Source: Hygrophila difformis
Taxonomy: Eukaryota; Streptophyta; Magnoliopsida; Lamiales; Acanthaceae
Direction: 5' to 3'
Assembly (NCBI GenBank): GCA_030278955.1
Contig: JAOANR010000006.1
Span: forward strand, 13,427,974-13,491,973
Length of the DNA stretch: 64,000 nucleotides
How positions within the stretch are numbered: the first letter of the stretch is position 1; each line of letters opens with the position of its first letter. The position numbers and the translations under genes are program-made. The notes beneath the pieces are model-generated. The model was given only the letters and a program-made list of their open reading frames with translations. It had not been told where the DNA came from and searched no databases. Positions 12,146 to 23,320 of this stretch are shown here, piece after piece.

Positions 12146-12402
12146 CTTTCTTCGTTTTTTTAAAGGTTACACTTTTCATTTGCATGTATGCCAGTGCACA
12201 TTTTCAACGATTAATAACTCAAATTCGTTACAAGTAAAAATTCTAAAAATTTGATATTTAAAACTACAAGATGAGACGAATCCAACAAGATCTCACTTGG
12301 CTATATATTGTCTCCTATAACCATAACAAAAATAGAAGTCAAAATACTATAATGAACAGTAAAAAAAAATCAAAACGTAACGTTTAAAAAAAACGGAGGG
12401 AG
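12146..12402. mobile_element. Stowaway-like MITE copy
   Basis: About 257 bp, starting cttTCTTCGTTTTTTT after TA and ending AAACGGAGGGAG before TA. This matches the CTCCCTCCGTTTTTT ends and TA target duplication of Stowaway (Tc1/mariner-derived) MITEs. Inside are the family blocks 'gacgaatccaacaagatctc' and 'ttgatatttaaaactacaag'. No coding capacity. Confidence 0.75.
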
Positions 12403-12506
12403 TATTTTTTTTTGCTAAACAACTTATACAAGTTAGGAAAGGACGGTTGAGAACCTATGTCACACTCCCACACTATTATTTTAATATTAACATTTCATAT
12501 GATATG

Positions 12507-12765
12507 CTTCATCTGCTTTTTATATTTGTTACGGACCCACGCAACACGCAGTTCAATGCACATTTTAAACCATTAGTAACTCAAGTTCGGTAAAAGTAAA
12601 AATTTTAAAAGTTCGATATTTAAAAACTACAAGACGAGACGAATCTAACAAGATCCAACCTGGCTATATTTAACTTGTATAACTATCATAAAACTTTAAT
12701 CCAAAGTGTTTGTGAAAATAGTGGTACATTTACAAATGTAGCAAAATTTTAAAAAACGGGGCAAG
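12507..12765. mobile_element. Stowaway-like MITE copy (diverged ends)
   Basis: It starts cttcatctgctttttatatt and ends aaaaacggggcaag before TA. The internal blocks 'ttacggacccacgcaacac', 'gacgagacgaatctaacaag' and 'tatttaacttgtataactat' are those of the family. The left end is less certain than the right. Confidence 0.65.
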
Positions 12766-12860
12766 TACTTCTATAAATAAAAATAAATATTTTAAAATTA
12801 GATGATTACCAAGTGAAAAAAAACATTTTATTTTGTATTAAGCATTTACTAAAAGTCCTA

Positions 12861-13114
12861 CTTCCTCCGTTTTTTTTCCTAAATGTTACACTTCTCATTT
12901 GCACGTATGCCAATGCACATTTTCAGCGATTAATAACTCAAATTCTGTACAAGTAAAAATTTTAAAAATTTGATACGGTATTTAAAAACTAAAAGATCAG
13001 ATGAATCCAACAAGATCTCAATTGGCTATATTTTGTCTTCTATAACTATAAAATAAACATTAAAAAAAAATAAAAACATAACCTTAAAATAAAACAGAAG
13101 AAAAACGGAGGAAG
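12861..13114. mobile_element. Stowaway-like MITE copy
   Basis: It starts CTTCCTCCGTTTTTTTT after TA at 12859-12860 and ends AAAAACGGAGGAAG before TA at 13115-13116. The internal blocks are shared with the copies at 12146 and 12507, making three family members within one kilobase. Confidence 0.78.
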
Positions 13115-13455
13115 TATATTTTTAAAAATGTTTTTTTATGAAATTAAATGCAATAATTATTAGTGCAAAATCAATGGAGGTACAACCCTTCAAGGTTGCA
13201 TATGAAAAAAAAGCATGTGCAGATTTTTTATACGATCCCCTCACGTGCAAAATATATTAGGTATTTAGGGATGGATACTTGGGGACAAAGTTTTGCAATT
13301 AAGTTTTACAATTGTACTACAGTTATTATACGATAATTTCAATTTTTTACTCCTAATTAGGGATATATACTTATAGAAAATATATAAACCTTTATTTGGT
13401 TCCCCTCACTAATACAAACGATCAAATATTTTCGTCGTCCGCAGCAGGCAGAGGC

Positions 13456-14130
13456 ATGTCAGACGAACGCCAGGAACTGCTATCTCCGTCGTGCAACCGC
13501 CGCCGCCGCCTCTGCGGGAATCTTCCGTCCGAGGATTCCAAATGTGAGCAAAGTCCCGGGACATCCAATTATACTAAGCCCGCTACTCCTTCCAATGAAG
13601 AAAGTGCAGAACTCTTCGTACAAGGGCGGCAATCGCAAAATCCAATGAGGTCGAGAGCTATTGTATTCGCCCTCCCTGCGCCTTCGCAGATGCAAGCTTA
13701 CAAGACATCGTTGTTTAAGGACAAAAATTCAGCCACGAATTGCGATTCCAAGGGGCGGCGGCGGCCATTCGCCGCCGGTATGGCGGCAGTGAGTGGTGTT
13801 TACAGGGTTGCAGAACTGTCGTGCGGTTGTTGCAATTTTCTGCGGAATGGAAGATTGAAGCTGAGCGGGTGCGTGGTGCTGCCGAAGGGAATATTAGTGG
13901 TTGAAGGCGGGATGAAATCCATAAGAACATTGTTGAAATTCATTGCCAGAAAGGAGGAGAAGATTGGGTCTGTGGAGGTAATTTGGCAGGGGAAGGTAAA
14001 ACGGCCGTGCTTTGGTAAATTCTCTGTTCTTCACTGTAATAATGATTTTGCTGCGGGTAAATTCTTTGCTGATCATGGGGCCTTACATTATTGGAAACTC
14101 GCTGTCAATCCTTCTTCGGCTGGATCATGA
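13456..14130 (+). CDS. Small intronless protein with a PRP3 C-terminal-like (DUF1115) domain
   Basis: A single open frame of 224 aa; the ATG at 13456 (MSDERQELLSP) is the first ATG in frame. The first 120 residues are polar, rich in Ser, Arg and Asn and probably disordered. The C-terminal 100 residues resemble the end of U4/U6 snRNP protein PRP3. The block LPKGILVVEGGMKSIRTLLK corresponds to the VVVVEGG..K.F.R segment, and VEVIWQGKVKRPCFGKFS with DHGALHYWKLAV corresponds to the WEG.....FG....... HGAEHYWDLA ending. In PRP3 this domain binds U6 snRNA. Full plant PRP3 proteins are far longer, so this is a short stand-alone relative. The assignment is from motif memory only; a role in splicing is inference. 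Confidence 0.65.
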   Translation: MSDERQELLSPSCNRRRRLCGNLPSEDSKCEQSPGTSNYTKPATPSNEESAELFVQGRQSQNPMRSRAIVFALPAPSQMQAYKTSLFKDKNSATNCDSKGRRRPFAAGMAAVSGVYRVAELSCGCCNFLRNGRLKLSGCVVLPKGILVVEGGMKSIRTLLKFIARKEEKIGSVEVIWQGKVKRPCFGKFSVLHCNNDFAAGKFFADHGALHYWKLAVNPSSAGS

Positions 14131-14821
14131 AAATTGATTGCCATGGGTCTTATGTTGTTATGAGTGTGTAGAAATTTTACAATTTTAATGTGCCTTGGAG
14201 CTGGTTTGATCGATTTGTTCTTGTTTTGTAGCATGAAAAATTTGTGGCTACCGTGGTCTGTGGATGGCCTGAAGCAGTATATATACATTGATAATTGACT
14301 CTCACGGCTTGACTCACTGCTGTTGTGGATAATCCTTGCAAATTCTTTTTATTTATTGGAACTAATTCTCGTGATTTAATTTTCTTGGATGTTATTTGAT
14401 TCACCTGGTGACAGAGAATTTATTTCTAAAGTTGTGGTCTTGTGGAATTGATTGGAAAAGTTGAAACTTGAAAGTGATTACTTTATAGTACAGTACCACA
14501 TTCTAATGTGCCGATAGTTATAGTTATAAATTGACTGGCATACAGACTATTGCTATGAATGCGTAGAACTCCTACAATTTTAGAAGTGTCTTGAAATTGG
14601 CTTTCTTGGTTTAGTTTCACTCAGTCTTATCTAGTTCGGTTGGCACAAATTTTTTGCTAATATGTAGAAATTGATTGGTAAAGTAGGATGGATGGAGTTG
14701 TTTCAACTTTCAAAAGAGGCTAAATCTAAATGGATTCGTAAATTTGATCATGCTGACATTCAATTTCTTCTATCATTATGAATGTTGAACTTCATCTTTT
14801 CTTTCTTTTATTTGCATGTAG

Positions 14822-15613
14822 GGTAAGTGTTTCACCTTTAAAGCCCAGATTGACAGTCTATATAAATCTGACTCTAATAACAAGAGGAAAGGAGTTTGTT
14901 TGAAGGCATTATATTTGGAAGGGAAAACCCTATATTTAGAGCTTTATCTTTTTTTAATACTGGAAAATGACAAGCTCTTGTTTTATCTCATGTTTTGTTT
15001 TTTAGTTGTTATGTTTCAAATGTACAAGACATATTTGATATTCTCCCTTTCTCTATCCGGGCTTAGGATTGGTAGACAGTAGGCACCGCTGGAATAAGAA
15101 AGGCACTTGATACTGAAACGTCCTCTGGGCGTTCCAGTGCACAATGGTCACCTGCAGGCGAGGTTTGGGTTGCTTACGTGACAACACAAGGAAATACAAT
15201 TGAGCCATCATTCAATCAACATATTCAAAAGGTGAGTAAGAAACACAATACTTTTTTCAGAATTCATTGTCACTTGATGAGGGATGTAGGAATAGAGTTT
15301 AATTTTATTTGCTCAAGCAACACATGAATGTATATTATAACTAGATTTTGACTCAGACTAGCTCAGCATAAATCATTCATAATCACTCTTTGACCATGAG
15401 TGCACGTCCAAGGATGAAGGCATGGACACATTCACTACTAGGATTTGGTGCAACCATGATAGTATTGTATTTATATGTGGTAAATTCACGTGTCTGTGTG
15501 TGTAGGAATGTTAACTCAATCATCAGTTATGAGATCTTTGTAATCATCAGTTATGAGATCTTTGTAATCCTTTTTACTACCAGCAACTTTTCCTGAACAA
15601 GTAATTTTGATAT

Positions 15614-15676
<63 letters not shown>

Positions 15677-16266
15677 GTTCTTCGATGTAGATAATGATGA
15701 GCTTTTTATTTGTGTTTCAGTTCCTAATATTGCCTAAATTTGAAATAAAACTAAGTTTTTCTTCGATGTTGGTTCTGTTACTCTAGAGGGATAGGATATG
15801 ATAGATTTTGGGAGGAAGATTTAAACTTGTTGATATTGAATTATTTACTTTAGCTTCAAAGGGCGGAGGGTGAATCAAAACAAGAAAAAAAACACTTCAC
15901 TACTCCTACCCAATCAAACAGTAACCAGTCTCGAACTGTAGACGGATGATCCTCCTCTCCTATACCTGCTGCCTTCTGCCTGATTGGCTTCCGCAGGATC
16001 AGAACGTATGGAAATATGTACAAAGTCCTCAAAGAGTGGCGAGCAAGCATGCACCTGTGGGTAATGAGCACGTTATTGAGAATAAATAAACTTGACTGCA
16101 GTATTAACTTTGGGTGGCTACACCGCAGGATGTTAGTGAAACCATGATGATGATGATGCATGTGAAACAGCATCTCTCACAATGGCCTCACAGGAGTCCA
16201 GTCCCCCAGGCTAGGTTCCCTGAGTTTGCTGAGCGGAATACCATCCAACATTCAGCTTTAACATAA
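14822..16266 (+). CDS. Unrecognised multi-exon gene, 3' portion (5' start not found)
   Basis: Five open segments fit together with no frame break: 14822-14893, 15076-15231, 15854-15937, 15997-16056 and 16129-16266. All are bounded by ag and gt, and every junction is in phase 0. The last ends at a TAA. The joined frame is about 169 residues. Readable pieces are CFTFKAQIDSLYKSDSNNKR, AQWSPAGEVWVAYVTTQGNT, FTTPTQSNSNQSRT, VWKYVQSPQRVASKHAP and QARFPEFAERNTIQHSALT. I do not recognise the family and could not find the initiating ATG, which may lie in 14131-14821. It could also be a decayed gene. The consistency of phases and splice sites is the only support. Confidence 0.4.
15619..15674 (+). repeat. 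(CT)n microsatellite
   Basis: About 28 CT units, in what would be an intron of the unrecognised gene model. It is the second of four long CT/GA tracts in this window. Confidence 0.95.
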
Positions 16267-17712
16267 CCTTTAGCCGGAGAGAGAGCGCGGTGCCATATAT
16301 GAAGAAGATGTGGAATCCAATCCATACTGTGCGAGGTGCAGATTTGAATTGGAGTAATTAAGGTACATAATAATGCATTATGCATGCGAAGTGTTCGCAA
16401 TCATATTCGAGTTTAACATGTTTCAATTGGTATAAAATCCATTCATTTGCATTGTATTCTTTTAAAATCGAACTTGAATACTCACTCCCGTTTAATGAAT
16501 TTTTTTATAAAAAAATAAATAAATAAATAAAGGGGGGAGGAAAAGCTGGATTGGTATGGAATGGAGTATCTTGTTTTGTTGGTCAGTTGGAGGTGATAAT
16601 CTTGTTTTCAAGTAATAATACTGTAGAAAACAATAATTATAGCTCTCGATGTGGAGAGGAAACATGGATCTTGGCAGACGACGTGGAGATTCAATTGGTG
16701 TTAAGTGGAAGTGGCAGCAACGTAAACGGGATGGGCCTCCCATGCATGTCAGCATTTCGGCAGATCCTTTCTCTGAGAGACAACCTTTGTCGACTCAGGT
16801 GGGGGTTACTACTTACAAGAAATATATGACTACTCATCTCATCTAGAAATATGGGGATGCAAATGAGTTAATAAGTCAAGCACAAGAAATAACTACTACT
16901 CTAGCTAGACATATAACTTGAGCTTGAATGTTTGTTTATGAACTTGAATTCATGCTCAATTGAGCTTGAGTTCTTTGGGTAATTAACGCAAAAATTAGTT
17001 ACAAAGAAAAGTTTCCCTTTGTTGGCTTAAATATGTTCAATTCTGAAGCACATTGACCAGCGGATAAGGCGAGCGAGCAATTTTATAGGACTAAAATACC
17101 ATTATTATATTTGTATATCATACTATCACATACTAAAAAAAATCTTCCAAAAAATTTTAATCTATTACTATCTACCGTTCAAATCTATTATTCATATAGA
17201 AATGAGCAGCTTGTAGAACTCAAATTATGTTTCAATATTTAAAGCTCGGTGATTAATAAGAAAAATAAAAAAATAAATAATTTAAGTTGAACCGGTTCCA
17301 TACAAAGCACACAGGCAATCCTGTGCAACAAGTCCCCATTACTGCTTCAAGTTGTAGTACATTCTTAACAAGTTACACTCACCCTAAAACAAAAACACCG
17401 TACCCCTCCTCTCACTCTGGAGTTTCGACTATTTATAGTGCCGACCCCCACCTTTCTTCTCCTACCAATTCTCCTTCCCGTTTCTCACATTCTTGAACAG
17501 ACGAGAAACATACTACATACATAAATAAATACATACATACATACATTCTACGTCGAAATTGCATTCATTCCTTCTGCGATTTCACGTATATTGCTCTCAA
17601 TTCTTCCTATTTTCTTCTTCTTTTTTATTATTATTATTATTATTATTTTTTTTTTTATCATTTGTTTTAATTTTATTAAGTATTTTTTCCCCCTGAATTT
17701 GGAACGGCGGCG
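16267..17712. other. Intergenic region and leader of the poly(A)-binding protein gene
   Basis: No confident gene. One short plus-strand stretch, 16655-16797, reads DLGRRRGDSIGVKWKWQQ and runs into a gt; it might be an exon but has no partner. The region 17400-17712 is pyrimidine-rich, with (cata)n near 17515-17545 and (tta)n near 17622-17647 just before the ATG at 17713, as expected of a transcribed leader. A TATTTATAG lies at about 17430-17438. Confidence 0.5.
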
Positions 17713-18222
17713 ATGGCGGTTCCACCTGCGGCCCTGACGGAGGCGAATTTGGTGGCGGCTTCTCCGCCTATGGCACCGGCTATAGTCGCAGGAGGGGCAT
17801 TGGCGTTCCCGAACTCGTCCTTGTATGTAGGTGATCTGGAGACTTCCGTAGATGACAGCAAACTGTTCGATCTATTCAATCAGGTTGCGCCGGTGGTATC
17901 GGTGAGGGTTTGCAGGGATCAGACTCGCCGTTTCTCACTCGGTTATGGCTACGTCAACTTTAACAATCCTATGGATGGTGATCGTCGCTAAATCGAATTC
18001 TCTGTTCAATATCTCTCTGATTAATTGTGTGTGGTTTCCGATTTGTGGATTCTACATTTATTTATTGGCTGCATGCATGTGTTTGATCGGTTTGAGTTAC
18101 TGTTGGAAATTATGATTGTTGTTATTATACTGAGTAATGTGCATTAATTATTGCATTTACCTACCTCGATCTATTTTCATTGGATCAGGACATGTTTTAG
18201 TGTGTCAAAGAAAAAAAGAGGG

Positions 18223-18254
<32 letters not shown>

Positions 18255-21200
18255 TGAATGGAAAATGATCATCGAATTCGAGTGTTTGTTAAAATCTTTC
18301 GAATTTCGTGGTTCATTATGTGCTTGATTCAGTGTTCATTTTTCTCAGTTTGAAATGATCTTCATATATTTCATGTTAAAGTGAATTTTCTTTCGTGTTT
18401 CCAAATACCACGGTTATTATATTTGCAAAAATCAGTTCATGTACGTCTATGTATATGGAAGGGATAATTCTTGTCACATAGAAAATACAAATTCCTTGGT
18501 ACTTTTTATATCTCTTGACAATTTTCACTGTACAAGTTCTTTTGGATTATCAGCAATGTATTTATATTGATATGATTGTCTTAGTTCTGATTTCAATGTC
18601 CTATGTTTTGTTAATAAAATTTCATATTCTGATAATTTGCTGCAGCTTCTCATGCTAGGGATGTTCTGAATTTCACCCCAGTTGATGGAAAGCCTATTAG
18701 GATTATGTTTTCTCAAAGAGACCCAAGTCTGCGAAAAAGTGGATACGCTAATTTATTTATTAAAAACTTGGATTCTTCAATAGACAACAAGGCACTCTAC
18801 GAAACATTTTCTGCATTTGGAAATGTACTATCTTGCAAGGTGGCTGTTGACAACCTTGGAAAGTCGAGAGGGTTCGGTTTTGTGCAGTTTGATAAGGAGG
18901 AAGCGGCAAAAACCGCTACCAGACGATTGAATGGCATGCTGATAAATGATAAGCAAGTCTACGTCGGAAATTTTGTTCGCGGCCAAGAGAGGAATAGAGA
19001 AAAAGTAAGCCAGAAATTTACAAATGTTTATGTGAAAAACTTTGCTGAAAGTGTAACAGAGGAGGACCTTCAGAATACATTTGGAAAGTTTGGTCCCATA
19101 ACTAGTACAGTTGTAATGAAAGATTCAACTGGAAAATCCAAATGTTTTGGATTTGTAAATTTCCAAAACCATGATCATGCTGCCCGTGCCGTTGAGAGTT
19201 TGAATGGATCTTCTTTAAATGATAAAATATTATATGTTGGGCGGGCCGAAAAGAAATCAGAAAGAGAGGCACAGTTGAGATCAAAATTTGAACAGGAGAG
19301 GAATAGTAGATTTGAGAAATTGAAAGGTGCAAACTTGTACTTAAAAAATCTGGACGAAGGCATGAGTGATGAAAAACTGAAGGAGTTATTCTCAGAATAT
19401 GGAACCATTACATCATGCAAGGTATTTGTTGTTGTGGATTAAATTCATTATTATCATTTTCCTATATTGCATCTTCTATAAATGTAATTTGGTTCTCTTG
19501 CTTCTTTTCATCTTTTCATTATCCAATTTAGATCATGCGTGATTCAAATGGAATGAGCAAGGGTGCTGGTTTTGTGGCCTTCTCCACTCCAGAAGAAGCT
19601 AACAAAGCTGTAAGATGCATTTCTTCTTATGAATCCTCGATTATAAAGTTTTCCTTTTTGTTTCTTCTCCAGTAAATCTTGCCTTGGCACACTCTGTTTA
19701 TGTATGCCATCTATTACATGACTGATGTTGCTTTCCAGTTGAATGAAATGAATGGGAAGATGCTAGCAGGCAAACCTCTATATCTTGCTGTGGCACAACG
19801 CAAGGATGAAAGGAAGGCGTGGCTCCAGGTGATCACAAACCCGAACAAGAATCATTCAGTTTACATTTTTATTTACTTTATTAATTTTTTGGGCAATCAG
19901 CATGTTTTTATTTCTTACAGCATAATTCTATAGACAAAAATCTACTACTCTCAATCCTGTTCATCCATATCCACACTCGTGCTCATAGTTATACTATCAA
20001 TATGTATGTATATTCTGAGCTTATCAACGGGATGGTAGCTTATACTACAAGTTTGCGATGAGCTTTTCATATTGTGATGCACAGTGTTCTGACATTCATA
20101 CTAGCTATTTTCAACTTTCTTGAATGATGGATTTTGTGGTGTTATTTCATCAGCTTTGAGGACTGTTCTGGTGAGTTTTTTGGTTGGTTGTTGGGCAACG
20201 GATCATAATTACAAGTAGTTGACTAGTTGAGCAACATAGAATAGCAAGAAGAAAATAAAATCTGTATAGAAACCTCCATTCCTCTGGGATGCTCGCTGTA
20301 TTGATGATTTGATGTACTTTAGTAAGCTTGCTCTTGGTATTATTAAGTGTTGCATTCGGATACCTTTGTGCAATTGCATTGATTGAGCTACCACTGCATA
20401 ACTACGATTTTTCTCTGTTCAGGCGCATTTTGCTCAGATGCGAACCCCTGGAACAATGTCACCATTACAAGGAATACCAGGACTTCAAAACGGTGCTCCC
20501 AGATTCCCTCATCAGCAGGTTTATTTTGGCCAGGTTGGTACTGGCGTCATTCCACAGGGTCCTGCATATGGATTCCAACAGCAGCAATTGCCTGGAATAC
20601 GGTCAGGTATTCCTTCCAATTTCGTCATGCCATTCCATCTTCAACGACAAGGTCAGCCTGGAAGTCCAAGACACCGCATGGGTTCAAGGAGAGGTGGAAA
20701 TTCTCAACAACAGCAACTGGTTTGTCATGTGGTTAAAAAATGTTTTTTGCTGCCTTTGTTTTTCTTTTTCCAATAATTTTTCTGGCTTTTGTAGCATATT
20801 TTCTTATTTTCAAATGGATTTCACAATGCTCTCTCAGCGCAACCCAAATCAAGGACTTAACCGGTACATACCCAATCAACAAAATGGAGTCAATCCTTCA
20901 TTGTCCGCCCAGAGCTTAATGGGGCCAGTGGTGCCAATGCCTCTCAATGCATCTGCTTCCATGGAAGTCCCACTCTCTGTACCGTTATCCCGATCAACAC
21001 TTGCTTCAGCATTGGCTTCCACTTCTCCAGAAAATCGGCGCATGGTTAGTCCCATTTTGATTCATTAATAACTAACGGTTCTAACTTCTATCTACTAACA
21101 ACCAGACTACAGTATATTAACCTTTTTGCCCCACCACATGCTGTAATTTTGCAGATGCTAGGCGAACATCTTTACCCGCTTGTTGAACGCATTGAGCGTA

Positions 21201-21367
21201 ATCATGTAGGAAAAGTAACAGGCATGTTATTGGAGATGGACCAAGCAGAGGTGCTTCACCTCATTGAATCTCCAGAGGCCCTAAAGGCAAAAATTGCTGA
21301 GGCCATGGACGTGCTTCAAGTAACATCAAGTCCTAACATCAGCGACCAACTCAGCTCTTTGTCCTAA
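17713..21367 (+). CDS. PAB: Polyadenylate-binding protein (cytoplasmic PABPC type)
   Basis: Seven exons: 17713-17977, 18646-19421, 19532-19609, 19739-19828, 20423-20719, 20838-21044 and 21155-21367. They give 641 aa, close to plant PAB2/PAB4/PAB8. Four RRMs follow in order: RRM1 from LYVGDL (37-42) with LGYGYVNF; RRM2 from LFIKNL (125-130) with RGFGFVQF; RRM3 from VYVKNF with KCFGFVNF; RRM4 from LYLKNL with KGAGFVAF. A Pro/Gln/Met-rich linker follows, then a C-terminal MLLE domain containing KVTGMLLEM. It binds the mRNA poly(A) tail and, through MLLE, PAM2-motif partners. The ATG at 17713 (MAVPPAAL) is in good context after an untranslated leader. The gene is convergent with the MRNIP-like gene, with 311 bp between stop codons. 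Confidence 0.96.
18223..18255 (+). repeat. (TTTC)n microsatellite in PABP intron 1
   Basis: About eight tetranucleotide units, 'tctttctttctttcttt', in the 668 bp first intron. Confidence 0.9.
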
Positions 21368-21678
21368 GACAAGGATTTGGGTCCTTTCTCCCCTGTCATT
21401 TCTCAAATGATAGACAGAAAGACTCTACTCAGGTTTTCAATCAACCATTATTCTTTCCTAGTTCTGTTGGAGATTTTTCAAGAACCTTATTTCTTTCCAA
21501 ATTCAAAACTTGGGTACCTTTTTGTCGCTGCTTGTACGAAGCAGATGTTTACTACGCCCTTCTTGAACTCTAAAATGTCTCAGGAAAATAAATGAACCGT
21601 GCCTTGGATTCTTTTCATTAACTTGCATATGTTTGCCAGTACTACAAGAAATTCTCAAATAAGTAGTACTATACATGA
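21368..21678. other. Shared 3' region between two convergent genes
   Basis: The 311 bp between the PABP stop and the MRNIP-like stop must hold both 3' untranslated regions. An 'aggaaaataaatga' near 21582 may contain a plus-strand poly(A) signal. No gene is seen. Confidence 0.5.
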
Positions 21679-22855
21679 TCAAAGAAAATCAGGGTGGATA
21701 TCATCCTCTACCCTTTCATCCTTCATTAGTAAATCAAACACATTATTTTTGTCTTGAACGACAAGATCACGTGAATCTGTCTTCAAGTCATGGTCGTCAT
21801 CTTCTTCAGTGATGAAGCTAGCCCACTTAGAGACCTGTCCCTTACCTGATCTTAACGTCCCAATGGCAAAACTGTTGTCACATTGTGCAGTAGAAACTGA
21901 TCTGCCCACTTCTTTTGTTGGTGGTATAATTGATTCCCCCATGATATTTGAGGAGTTGTTCTGATCTTGAAATTGTGCCCTGAAATTGCCCCATCTGCTT
22001 TCCCTGTTTGATTGCAACCCATTTTCTTCCTCACCAGAACAAATGCCTTCAACTTGTGCAAAATCTGTCTTCTTGCTCTTGGCGCCTCTTTCACAACTAG
22101 TTTGCTCAATTTCATCCATTGGATTTGGATTATCTGCATTCAAATAAATCAACACAGATTATAACCCCAGTTCGCATATGTTAAACTCTAATGCATAAAA
22201 TTTGATCATATAACCTGTGGATGGACAATTTGCATGCCTTATGTTGGTGTTGCTTCTTCCCGGAAACTGTGGCTTGAAAAGCTTCTCCCTGCCGTGTTTG
22301 TTGGCTGGATATTCCTTCAATCTTGGCTTCTTGAACAGAGGCTTTGGCAACTCCGTCACGAGCACTGGATAGAATCCATCCCCTGCCACTTGTTATTCCA
22401 AAATCAAAACCAAACCAGCAAACGAATTTGTTGGAAAGCAAGAAATTTAAGATTATTCAATCCTAGGGAATTTCATCGAACACCTGGTGTGAGTTTTGGG
22501 ACGTTTTCATTTTGATCGCCGTCCTCGTCGTCATCTATGTACTCTGTCCAATCAGTCCTTTTCTTCTCACTAGTGTTTTGAGAATCGAATACCTGTAGTT
22601 CCTCGGAGATGAAGTGTTGTTGGTGCTGGGATAATTGGCGAGACATGTTGAAATTCTGGACGAAATGGCGGACGTCCTTGGCTGCGAGGCTTTGCGCGAA
22701 GACCTTGCGAACCGATTGCTTCTCATTGCAGATCACGCAGGTCCACTTATTGCTGCTCTTCTTCTGCTGCTTCACCTAACCTCCGCAACATTTCCGCAGT
22801 CGTAATTTTGCCCACATAGAAATTACACCCACACACATACATGATACATGTATAT

Positions 22856-22908
<53 letters not shown>

Positions 22909-22961
22909 CTTGCCTGCATAGTGGAGCAGTGGAAGCACTGAAGAGCGATGAAGGTGGGCAT
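21679..22961 (-). CDS. MRNIP: MRN complex-interacting protein (MRNIP) homologue
   Basis: Four exons on the minus strand: 22961-22914, 22775-22484, 22388-22215 and 22133-21679, giving 322 aa. The N terminus MPTFIALQCFHCSTMQ joined to VKQQKKSSNKWTCVICNEKQS forms the conserved zinc-ribbon-like C..C...C..C of MRNIP (formerly UPF0544). It continues into the family block VRKVFAQSLAAKDVRHFVQ. The rest is acidic and polar (DWTEYIDDDEDGDQNEN) and the C terminus ends KDERVEDDIHPDFL. In animals MRNIP binds MRE11-RAD50-NBS1 and aids double-strand break signalling; that role in plants is inferred. Intron 1 starts with GC (cag|gcaagc at 22913-22912) instead of GT and contains a long CT tract right after the donor. 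Confidence 0.88.
22859..22906 (-). repeat. (GA/CT)n microsatellite in MRNIP intron 1
   Basis: About 24 GA units, reading CT on the coding strand. It starts only about 8 bp downstream of the GC-type donor at 22913. Confidence 0.95.
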
Positions 22962-23320
22962 CTGTGATCTCCGCGACTCCTTTTCTTGCCTCCGGCTCCG
23001 GCTGTGAGAGAGAGTATAAACGAACTTGCTTTTGGAAATCTGGTGGGTGGATTCTCCGAGTCAGTCACTCGGCTGATTTGGCGGGAATGAAAAATTTCGA
23101 ACTGAATTGGGCTTTTCTTGGGACGGGCCCAAAAATGTTGAAAAAAATGCACTAAATTAGAACCCAAATATAACTATTTCGAATTTGGGCCCAAAATTAT
23201 GTATATTTAAGATTTGAGGCAGTCACACCAAATGTCACGCAGAAGGCAAAACTGATTTCGGATGCACGTACAAAGCTGCTAGGGCATCAGTGGGTTCACT
23301 CGCTGCTATCACCCAAAAAA
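22962..23320. promoter_or_regulatory. Divergent promoter region between MRNIP and the acidic protein gene
   Basis: Only 359 bp separate the two start codons, so both promoters and leaders must fit here. It contains 'cttgggacgggcccaaaaa' and 'tttgggcccaaaa' (TGGGCC/GGCCCA-type elements, near 23108-23127 and 23184-23198). Such motifs are often found in divergent plant housekeeping promoters. No clear TATA box is seen. Confidence 0.55.

Noticed and set aside
15870..16173. Minus-strand frame with a His-rich start
   Set aside because: The His run is the complement of an (atg)n stretch in a plus-strand exon candidate. The frame has no homologous features.
16649..16846. Small plus-strand frame DLGRRRGDSIGVKWKWQQ...
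   Set aside because: It lies after the stop of the unrecognised gene model and has no matching neighbour exon or family; too short to call.
22747..22961. Minus-strand frames with Ser-Leu repeats reading through the CT tract
   Set aside because: The SLSL stretch is the microsatellite in MRNIP intron 1; splicing at cag|gcaagc removes it and restores a conserved zinc-ribbon.
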